Virus record (IMG/VR): IMGVR_UViG_3300027844_001828
Span: 124,001-188,000 of that record
Source: a virus
DNA length: 64,000 bases
Direction: 5' to 3' (one strand)
Below are positions 43,092 to 49,501 of this stretch, in pieces (position 1 is the first letter of the stretch; every line of letters begins with the position of its first letter). Under the pieces are notes generated by a model. The model was not told the DNA's origin. It saw only the letters and a list, made by a program, of their open reading frames with translations, and searched no databases. The translations under genes and the position numbers were made by a program.

Positions 43092-43268
43092 ATGTTAGAG
43101 ACAATTGAATATCGAAAGTTTGATGGCGTGGAGACAGGATTATGGGTAACCGTAGAATTGATGTTAACGTAGCGCCAGCAGTGGAGTGGAGACGTACCAC
43201 TATGGAGTGGAATTCATAGAAGCTGTGAGGGACACATAATAAGACTTTTAAAGAGGCTTGAGGATTAG
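43092..43268 (+). pseudogene. short ORF with an in-frame TAG
   Basis: From ATG 43092 the frame gives MLETIEYRKFDGVETGLWVT and six more residues, then TAG (43170-43172), then 31 residues (RQQWSGDVPLW..., GHIIRLLKRLED) to TAG at 43266. Both parts look protein-like. The ATG is within 10 bases of the -10 box, so translation would be leaderless or start from another site. It may instead be the 5' part of the RNA transcript. Confidence 0.3.
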
Positions 43269-43279
43269 GGCGTAACCCA

Positions 43280-43925
43280 CTCAAGTAACTATGTAGCCCT
43301 CTCGTTTTGCCGGTCAGAAGCGATAGTGTAGACCGGTGAAAGCTGGCATTTATGCCTAAATAAATAGGGAGACCGTCTACCCGAATAAAGTCGGCACTCA
43401 GTTCCCCAGAGTTAATGGGGACGGGATTTTGGAAGCCTCCCCAGATTGGCTCTACGTTTTGCATTGTTCGGAAATTCAATGTCGTAGCTGCGCACTACGT
43501 TAGGTGGCTCCAATGCGCAATTTTTATTTTGATGCTGTGAACGTAATTAATGCGAACAAGGGAGTTGGTGTCAGGGAGCGAGGGTAACGGAATGAGTACC
43601 GGTGAACCTAGCGGATGGGGATACTTGATCAGCATCTTTGATTAACCGGATGGCGCTATCCTTAAAGTGTCGGAAAACACTATCCTTAAGTGTGGGCAGA
43701 ATATTCTTTAGGCCCTAAACTAAAAGATTATCGACATCGGATACAGATGGGGCCTGGGGCGGCATTGAGGCTTCCTTGATAATACATATATCAAGTAAAT
43801 AAAATGTGTCGTCATGGCGTATCGCGTTAGGATAGTTTCCATACGCCTTAATTTTAGGATCTAAAGCGCCAGCAAATGTCCACCTCCATACGGGGGGTGG
43901 ACAGCGCTGGTGAGGAAATTTTGTG
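43280..43925 (+). ncRNA. structured noncoding segment A
   Basis: There is no convincing ORF across about 650 bases. It holds many hairpins, for instance CCGGTC...GACCGG (about 43310-43336), TCCCC...GGGGA (about 43403-43421), CTACG...CGTAG enclosing GCATTG/CAATGT (about 43452-43488), and a composite stem CCAGC/GTCCACC with GGTGGAC/GCTGG (about 43869-43911). The likely promoter is at 43058. It may be a separate large RNA or one half of a pair with segment B. Confidence 0.4.
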
Positions 43926-43954
43926 AAAGTTTTGAAATTTTTTCTCAAAGCGGC

Positions 43955-43982
43955 TTGCAAAACGGAAAAGTCACGGTATAAT
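43955..43982 (+). promoter_or_regulatory. sigma70-like promoter of the large ncRNA
   Basis: TTGCAA (43955-43960), 16-bp spacer, TATAAT (43977-43982). The next 980 bases have no ORF and end at the terminator at 44937-44970, so a noncoding transcript of about 980 nt is predicted to start near 43989. Confidence 0.7.
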
Positions 43983-44509
43983 AAGAAGCATGTTGGAAGT
44001 GGTTAACGCCGCATCTAACAGAAAGTAAAAACTGAATATTTAATTTAAGGGCAGTATGATGTCCTCCTGTTCCCTTCGGGTAACAGGTTAAGATAAGCCA
44101 TGGAAACATGGTGAAATGGGGGACCCGCTACGGGCCTCGCCAAACTCTTCGGAGAGTGGTCAGTTATGCAAACCAAGCTTCTGTGAATTTCCCTCTTGGG
44201 GAGTTATACTTGAAGGTGGAGATTAAATGAATGTGGTGGCCAACGGTGGCTATGTTCTACTAACGTTAGCGACGAGAACTTATCTTATGCCAAACATCGA
44301 AAGTTAAGAAGCAAAGGGTAGTTGTGTTGTCTGAGTTTGCAGACAAAGGCTTCACAGCAGATTGTTGGGTAACAGGAAACCATTTAACAATGGGGGACCT
44401 GAAGTCCTGTAAATCCGTCTGGTAGCCCGCAAGGCCAAAGATATGAGGTGTGTGGCATTCTACTTCTCAAAAGGAAGCGGAACCATCGAGAGCGCACATC
44501 TTGGTAGAT

Positions 44510-44579
44510 TTATCTGTAGCTCAATAGCAGAGCTATTCCCTCATACGGAATCGGTTTTGGTGCAACTCCAAACGGATAT
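44510..44579 (+). tRNA. tRNA-Met(CAT)-like element inside the large ncRNA
   Basis: The cloverleaf can be drawn: acceptor TATCTG with CGGATA (6 bp; the first position is T-T mismatched), D stem GCTC/GAGC with a 7-nt loop lacking the usual GG, anticodon stem ATTCC/GGAAT with loop CTCATAC (anticodon CAT, T33 kept), a short variable region, and T stem TTTGG/CCAAA with loop TGCAACT. No CCA is encoded. The acceptor mismatch and unusual D and T loops suggest it may be a degenerate or structural tRNA-like domain; with CAT it could also be an isoleucine-type tRNA. Confidence 0.55.
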
Positions 44580-44936
44580 TTTTTAACGAAAATAAAAAAA
44601 CGCAAAGACGCTCTCGGTAGTAGGTGAAAATGGCCTAATTCCAAATCCTTCGGGTAATTTGGAGACGTGAAGCTCGCAAGGCAGATCGTTTTAGGACAAG
44701 TTAAAATTTAGTGGATTAGCGTTCACGAACTGTTCATAAGGCAGGAATGGAAACGAGTTCTGATTAGCTTACTATGACGGCGCAGTCGCAGGCGCTTAAT
44801 AAAATTGCGGTCATGATCGATGTCTGGTGTCCAGCTTGCTGGCCCAGAAGGAAATTAGGGCAAGGCACGTCGCAAGCGTACTGTAATCCTGAAGAGTCGA
44901 TTATTGAAGGTGTATTTCTCAACCTTTTAATTTTTT

Positions 44937-44970
44937 GTCAGGTGACTTCGGTCGTCTGGCATTTTTTTTT
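44937..44970 (+). terminator. intrinsic terminator of the large ncRNA
   Basis: A 10-bp stem (44937-44946 with 44951-44960, including G-U pairs) capped by a TTCG tetraloop (44947-44950) and followed by A then nine Ts. Confidence 0.85.
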
Positions 44971-44997
44971 GCCTATATAACATAAGGAATATGAATA

Positions 44998-45083
44998 ATG
45001 GAGGATACAGTAAAATAATTTTTCGATGAGTTTATTAAAAAGTTCGATCTAAAAGAGTTGATCATTGATACGTTCTATCTTAA
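44998..45083 (+). pseudogene. short ORF interrupted by an in-frame TAA
   Basis: From ATG 44998 the frame reads MEDTVK, TAA (45016-45018), then FFDEFIKKFDLKELIIDTFY before running into the convergent gene. The amphipathic post-stop segment looks coding. An alternative ATG at 44991 gives only 12 residues. It may be a degraded small gene. Confidence 0.3.
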
Positions 45084-45745
45084 TCGTTCCAATAATCTTT
45101 CTCGTCATCGTCGTTATCCTCAAAGGCGTGAGGGCTTACTTCCCCATCCCATTCATAATCGATATTGAAATCTTCTTGAAGCATTTCAAAGTTGTTCAAA
45201 TCATTATCTATAAGTGAATGTCCTTGACCGTGTCCAAAGACAACCTCTTGGACTCTACCTTTTGGCATTTCAACGCCAAAATATTCAATGCCATTTGGAA
45301 TTACTCCATAAACTGGTTGGTCATTTGTTAAGTGTGAGGGAGTTATATCTATAACCTTTCCATTTAATGAATTCCACCCGTGATTCCTGAAAAATGTTCC
45401 GGCATATCCTTCAACATATTTGAAGTCATTGTCATGTAACATTAATAATTGAGAAGAGTAGAAACACTCTTTGACTTCCCCGCGTTTAAAAATACTATAA
45501 AGGCTTTCAATTTTTTCCTGTTCTTCAGGGGTCAATTCAGCAGACTCATACAGTTTGCCATGGGTCAAATAGAAATATGGCATCGTAGGATAATGAAAAT
45601 CGCTTGTTTGAGAATTCATTCCTACTTGCATAATGTGTTGCATAGCCAGAGCAGTCATAATCTGGCTGTGTGAAAACTGATTTTTCCAGGCCAATAATTC
45701 AGGCGTTATGTTCTCGATCCAATTTGATTTTTTGTACCAATTCAT
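45080..45745 (-). CDS. hypothetical protein (MNWYKK-type)
   Basis: A 221-residue protein on the - strand. The ATG at 45745 is preferred (GGAGA upstream; product begins MNWYKKSNWIE); a longer frame to 45778 has no such site. MNWYKK openings recur in phage and PVC-type proteins. The C-terminus is extremely acidic (EDNDDDEKDYWND). It contains VVFGHGQGHSLIDND, but I cannot assign a function. Confidence 0.55.
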   Translation of the reverse strand: MNWYKKSNWIENITPELLAWKNQFSHSQIMTALAMQHIMQVGMNSQTSDFHYPTMPYFYLTHGKLYESAELTPEEQEKIESLYSIFKRGEVKECFYSSQLLMLHDNDFKYVEGYAGTFFRNHGWNSLNGKVIDITPSHLTNDQPVYGVIPNGIEYFGVEMPKGRVQEVVFGHGQGHSLIDNDLNNFEMLQEDFNIDYEWDGEVSPHAFEDNDDDEKDYWND

Positions 45746-45804
45746 AGGGTCTCCAATTCCACTTATTATTCTTAACATACACAGAAAAACCCTTCCGGCA
45801 AAGC

Positions 45805-45832
45805 TTACTATATGGTCATGTGGCAGTATAGT
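45805..45832 (+). promoter_or_regulatory. weak sigma70-like promoter
   Basis: TTACTA (45805-45810), 16-bp spacer, TATAGT (45827-45832), upstream of the gene at 45859. The -10 box is good; the -35 box is poor. Confidence 0.45.
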
Positions 45833-45858
45833 ATTACATGTAACAGGAGTAATGTCTT

Positions 45859-46218
45859 ATGGGAATTGAATATAAGAGGTATTTACTCTTTGACCATCGT
45901 GCTGTAAAGTACTTAAACGAAATACTTTCTAAAACAGAGGCTAATATCGTAATAAGTTCGTCTTGGAGAAAAATCCATACTTTAGATGAAATTAGAGAGC
46001 AATTTAAGTCTCAGGGTATAATTGATGTCGATAGAGTCGTCAGTATGACAGGTGGGTCAAAAGACGGGATAAGAGGCGGAGAGATTCAAACCTGGATTGA
46101 CAATAACCCATGTGGTAATTTTGTAATAATAGATGATGACTCAGACATGATTCATCTCATGGACCATCTCGTTTTAACAAGAAACGCGACCGGCTTATCT
46201 TATCGAAACAAACTTTAA
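45859..46218 (+). CDS. HAD-fold protein lacking the N-terminal nucleophile motif
   Basis: A 119-residue protein with HAD-type motifs II-IV of the Swiss-army-knife (RNA-repair-associated) HAD group: NIVISSSWRKIHTLDEI, GIRGGEIQTWIDNN and FVIIDDDSDMI. The DxDG nucleophile that normally precedes is absent and the start has a fair AGGAG, so this appears to be a naturally short or N-terminally truncated version. A catalytic role is doubtful. Confidence 0.6.
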   Translation: MGIEYKRYLLFDHRAVKYLNEILSKTEANIVISSSWRKIHTLDEIREQFKSQGIIDVDRVVSMTGGSKDGIRGGEIQTWIDNNPCGNFVIIDDDSDMIHLMDHLVLTRNATGLSYRNKL

Positions 46219-46247
46219 ATTATAAGAAGATTGAAAAGGAGTTAAAA

Positions 46248-46502
46248 ATGGCGGCGACTAAAGAAAATATCAAGAAATGGATCGTCGATTCAAGCGACAG
46301 AAAAATGGATTATATGATCGTCGTTTGTGATCAATATGATTACGAAAATTTCCCAGTTTTTGTAACTTCTGAAAATCTTCACAAAGAAGCTAAAAGATAT
46401 GGGAGAGATATGCATAAGGTCATGGAGATCTATGATTTGAATGGCGACATTGAGGCCCAATTAGATATGCATAGAGCTTTTCCGCCAGGATTCCCACTTT
46501 AG
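46248..46502 (+). CDS. small hypothetical protein
   Basis: An 84-residue protein preceded by AAAGGAG. It starts MAATKENIKKWIVDSSDRKM and has YMIVVCDQYDYENFPVFV, an alpha/beta pattern. It resembles no family I can name. Confidence 0.65.
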   Translation: MAATKENIKKWIVDSSDRKMDYMIVVCDQYDYENFPVFVTSENLHKEAKRYGRDMHKVMEIYDLNGDIEAQLDMHRAFPPGFPL

Positions 46503-46533
46503 CTTCCCGAACACATAGTATTAAGGAGAATAG

Positions 46534-46623
46534 TATGCTTACGGGATGCCGTGTATATGTTGGAAATAAATATGACGAAGGCTGCTGTGACTTTTGCTCA
46601 GATATCGATTCCAGCGGACGTTG
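46534..46623 (+). CDS. tiny cysteine-rich ORF
   Basis: A 29-residue ORF (MLTGCRVYVGNKYDEGCCDF...) with AAGGAGA before its ATG. Cysteines near positions 5, 17, 18 and 21 make it unusual. It overlaps the next ORF in another frame, so one of the two is probably not real. Confidence 0.3.
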
Positions 46624-46727
46624 ACGATTGGATTGACTCTTTGTTGGAGGAAGCCTTGTCGGATAAAGATTTGTTGCCACAGGCCGCAATCGATCAGAAA
46701 AAGCACGATGCGAAGCAATTTCGTTAA
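46557..46727 (+). CDS. small hypothetical protein
   Basis: A 56-residue ORF (or from ATG 46572) containing VTFAQISIPADVDDWIDSLL and an acidic-to-basic C-terminus. The start has a weak ribosome-binding site, whereas the better site serves the tiny ORF at 46534 in another frame; a frameshift might join them. Confidence 0.4.
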   Translation: MLEINMTKAAVTFAQISIPADVDDWIDSLLEEALSDKDLLPQAAIDQKKHDAKQFR

Positions 46728-46782
46728 TTAAAATAACGTTGTATAATAGACAGTCAGACAACAGAAAAGTTTGCAACATCGC

Positions 46783-46810
46783 TTGCATTGTTCCGAACCG
46801 ATGCTATAGT
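46783..46810 (+). promoter_or_regulatory. sigma70-like promoter of the TerD-like gene
   Basis: TTGCAT (46783-46788), 16-bp spacer, TGC-TATAGT (46805-46810). It gives a leader of about 210 bases before 47028 that includes a possible 34-residue ORF (46840-46944). Confidence 0.65.
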
Positions 46811-46839
46811 ATAGATGTTTGGTGTTAAGAAAGGCTATG

Positions 46840-46944
46840 ATGGTTCTTCCTTCTAAAAAGATAATGGATAAACCAGAGTCATCAATTACCTTCTTTTTTT
46901 ACATTTCAATTTTGGAGGGCATGAAAATTTTCTCTTCCTTCTAA
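46840..46944 (+). CDS. possible leader peptide
   Basis: A 34-residue ORF (MVLPSKKIMDKPESS...) in the leader of the TerD-like gene, with AAGG upstream. The sequence CTTCCTTCTAAAA appears twice around it (about 46848 and 46934). Otherwise the gap 46728-47027 shows no gene. Confidence 0.25.
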   Translation: MVLPSKKIMDKPESSITFFFYISILEGMKIFSSF

Positions 46945-47027
46945 AACTTCATTTAATAAGAAAACTTAGAGATTTCACTTCCCTCCGATTTATTTCATAG
47001 ACAAACAAAGCAACATAAGGATACACT

Positions 47028-49082
47028 ATGAAGCACTTCATTTTTTTGAGAAACAGTCTTGTACAATTCCCGGCCCAAGCCAAGGATGACCAAGCGTCAA
47101 GAAATATCGTCGGAACGATTTGTTCCAATTTGCTTTATTATGGGTATATATTCTCAACAGAAGCCTTGCGTGAATTCAACAAGTTAAGCGATGAAAACGT
47201 CATTGCGTGGTGGGAGACCGTCGAGCCTGCATTTAAGGAAATCACTGGTGAGTCCAAGAATATGGGTGATCATGTTGTCTATAAGAACTTTCCAAAGGAA
47301 GTACTTGATAAGTCATTGGCCGAGTATTGGATTTGCCAAATCTTTATGTACCTTGGCGTTCCAAATGAATTTTTCACGACCGAAGAGGTCGAAAGAGACC
47401 AGATGTTTGAAAGTATTTCTCTTAAGACACTTCAAGTCGCAAGAGCAAATAAGGAGCAGGACATCTGTCATGAGCTTTGTTTGACTCCGGCCAGATGGAC
47501 TGATGAGCAATCAATGTTTGTTGAACATCTTATTATCAATGAGAAGTGCTATTTTAATTTGTCAAAAATCCCCTTCAAGGAAAACATGATCCAAGTCGCA
47601 GTCTTGGCCATGAATAATGGTTTGGCGGCGAGTGTCAATTCAGCCACGGATGTGTTGCGCCTTGCAATTGGATTGTCCGATGGTGACATAACCATGCGAA
47701 CCAACACGCCATTTAGAAACTTTACGCGGAAGGAAAGACGTTTCTTGCTCACCTTGATTGAAAATCAGAATGATTGTGAGGAAGACATCGCTATGGACAA
47801 GAATCGTTGGAAGAAGCTTTTAAACAGATTGCATCCAGGCGATTATAAGAATGCTTTCCCGAATGTGGTGAAGGCAAATAACAACTTGTACAACAACAAC
47901 GTTGTCAGCTTCAATTCAAAGCTTGAGAAATATCTTGAGACTGAAGACGCATACGCTCTCGTTCTTCTTAAGAGCAGACCCGGTGTCTTTGCAAGAAGAT
48001 TGTCTCACGCTATTTCAATATTTGGAAGCGCGGCCATCGACGCTTTCGCAGAAATTTGTCCAAAGCTCACGGTTATTAAACTCCTTAAGGTGAAGAAGTT
48101 CTTTTCAACCTTGAAGGAAAGAAATCATCTTGTTTATCCGCCGAAGAGTAATTGGGCCAAGTTGCAGATCGTTGAAAACTCAAAGGCGATACGTCACAAT
48201 CCACAGGTCATAACTCTTATTGGGAAGATCGACGATGCTCTTAATGAGAAGATGAGTGGAATTTCTGTCAATCTTGATTCCAGAACGAGTCTCGTTAAAA
48301 TCCAGGGCAACGACTCTGAATTAACGAACTATGGTCGTGGAACCGTGTTCCCGATTCCAGAGAATATTAATTTCATCAGAAGCGCAAGCTATTGGGAATT
48401 ACCTGACACTTTTAACAATTGGTACGACAATGGTTGGAACTTCTTTAACAAGGATTGGAAGGAAAAGGGCGCGTGTTGCTGGGCGAATATGACTTTCGCC
48501 AGAAAGGGATGCGCATTCTCTGGCGATCCAACCAACTCAAAGACTGCTGACGGAAAGGCGTGTCAAATGATCGACTTGTACATTGACAAGTTGTTAGCTT
48601 TTGGAGTACGTTATGCTGTTTGGAATGTCTTGTGCTATTCTCATAAGAAGTTCAGCGAGGCCACTGAGGTCTTTGGTGCGCTTCAATGGGGTGAGGCTCC
48701 GCAAAAGGGTAAGCTCTTCGAGCCAAGCCGTTGCCAACTCTCATTTCCAATTACTGGTGAATGCTATACCAAGTATATCGCATACATTGACTTGGAGAAG
48801 CGTGAACTTGTCTACATGGACGCTAACTTCAAGGCTGACGTTTCTTCCGCAAAGGAAAATGGTCGTATGCTTTCAGAAGTAATGCCAGCCTACATTGAAT
48901 ACTTGAATTCGTTGCCGAGCGTGTTCGATCTCTTCTCACATGCGAAGCAGGACGTGAATGGGACCGCTGTAGCCTATGACGATAGCAATATCGATATCAA
49001 GGGCACAAGTGCCTATGTATTCAATCCGACAAATGAGAACAACTCGTTCGAGCAGCTTGAAGTCGCCAAATTTTTATCTTAA
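47028..49082 (+). CDS. large protein related to TerD-associated (MXAN_6230/SCO0854-like) proteins
   Basis: A 684-residue protein. The middle (TPFRNFTRKERRFLLTLIEN, RWKKLLNRLHPGDYKNAFPNV, YALVLLKSRPGVFARRLSHAI) resembles the family that accompanies TerD stress proteins in bacteria. The C-terminal 200 residues, with GKACQMIDLYIDKLLAFGVRYAVWNVLCYS, look like a diverged TerD domain, although the usual DLDAS calcium motif is not seen. Function is unknown; a stress or defence role is only inference. It follows a clear AAGGAT and its own promoter. Confidence 0.5.
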   Translation: MKHFIFLRNSLVQFPAQAKDDQASRNIVGTICSNLLYYGYIFSTEALREFNKLSDENVIAWWETVEPAFKEITGESKNMGDHVVYKNFPKEVLDKSLAEYWICQIFMYLGVPNEFFTTEEVERDQMFESISLKTLQVARANKEQDICHELCLTPARWTDEQSMFVEHLIINEKCYFNLSKIPFKENMIQVAVLAMNNGLAASVNSATDVLRLAIGLSDGDITMRTNTPFRNFTRKERRFLLTLIENQNDCEEDIAMDKNRWKKLLNRLHPGDYKNAFPNVVKANNNLYNNNVVSFNSKLEKYLETEDAYALVLLKSRPGVFARRLSHAISIFGSAAIDAFAEICPKLTVIKLLKVKKFFSTLKERNHLVYPPKSNWAKLQIVENSKAIRHNPQVITLIGKIDDALNEKMSGISVNLDSRTSLVKIQGNDSELTNYGRGTVFPIPENINFIRSASYWELPDTFNNWYDNGWNFFNKDWKEKGACCWANMTFARKGCAFSGDPTNSKTADGKACQMIDLYIDKLLAFGVRYAVWNVLCYSHKKFSEATEVFGALQWGEAPQKGKLFEPSRCQLSFPITGECYTKYIAYIDLEKRELVYMDANFKADVSSAKENGRMLSEVMPAYIEYLNSLPSVFDLFSHAKQDVNGTAVAYDDSNIDIKGTSAYVFNPTNENNSFEQLEVAKFLS

Positions 49083-49101
49083 TTGGTTATCTGATAACCA
49101 C

Positions 49102-49129
49102 TTGAAATTTTCTGAAACCATGTTATGAT
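49102..49129 (+). promoter_or_regulatory. sigma70-like promoter
   Basis: TTGAAA (49102-49107), 16-bp spacer, TATGAT (49124-49129). It drives the stop-interrupted HNH gene at 49153. Confidence 0.65.
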
Positions 49130-49152
49130 AATAAGGTAACAGGAGGATCAGG

Positions 49153-49494
49153 ATGGGTAAAGGTAAAAAAGAAATCAGGTGATTATTCCGGTCTTCGGTA
49201 TTTAAGCGTGACGACTATACATGTGTATGTTGCAAGGTCATTGGGGATGTAGACGCACATCATATTATAGATCGGAATCACTTTCCTGACGGCGGTTATG
49301 TCATAGACAACGGGATTACCCCATGTCCAGATTGTCACATCTTGGCAGAAGTTTATCACGATGGCGATGGCAGGGAGTATTCAGAAGGGAAGCACCCTCT
49401 CGACTTGTTAAAGGCAATAGGGTCTTCATTTATAGACAACCCACCGTGTTCATGTAACAACTGTGTTGTTTGTGATCACTTTATAAGAAAGTGA
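49153..49494 (+). pseudogene. HNH endonuclease gene with an in-frame TGA
   Basis: From ATG 49153, behind a perfect AGGAGG (49141-49146) and a promoter, the frame reads MGKGKKEIR, TGA (49180-49182), then LFRSSVFKRDDYTCVCC, DAHHIIDRNHFPDGGY, NGITPCPDCH and on to TGA at 49492. These last segments are a complete HNH/zinc nuclease core, with the HH pair and CxxC pairs. No start codon lies near the TGA, so the core can only be made by readthrough of TGA or the gene is dead. Confidence 0.65.
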
Positions 49495-49501
49495 GGCTTA
49501 C

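Larger units (their letters stand above)
43989..44971 (+). ncRNA. large structured noncoding RNA (GOLLD/ROOL-like candidate)
   Basis: A noncoding transcript of about 980 nt delimited by a promoter (43955-43982) and a strong terminator (44937-44970). It contains two similar UUCG hairpins, CCTGTT...AACAGG with CCTTCGGG inside (about 44066-44087) and CCAAAT...ATTTGG (about 44641-44662), many GNRA-like and tetraloop stems, and a tRNA-like element at 44510-44579. The size, phage setting and embedded tRNA resemble the ornate large RNAs GOLLD and ROOL, but I cannot align it to either family. ORFs in the region, such as the one at 44774, are short and have no ribosome-binding site. Confidence 0.6.

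Noticed and set aside
43172-43190. Short similarity (GCCAGCAG) to the 16S rRNA 530 loop
   Set aside because: Only 8 bases match and no flanking 16S helix is seen; chance is likely, unlike the 21-base L11-domain match.
43280-44940. Suppressor tRNA with CTA anticodon to explain in-frame TAGs
   Set aside because: I looked for an anticodon arm with CTA and a matching T arm in the RNA zone and found none; only the CAT element folds acceptably.
44774-44980. 68-residue ORF in the RNA zone
   Set aside because: It has no ribosome-binding site, runs into the terminator hairpin and T tract, and lies fully in the structured ncRNA.
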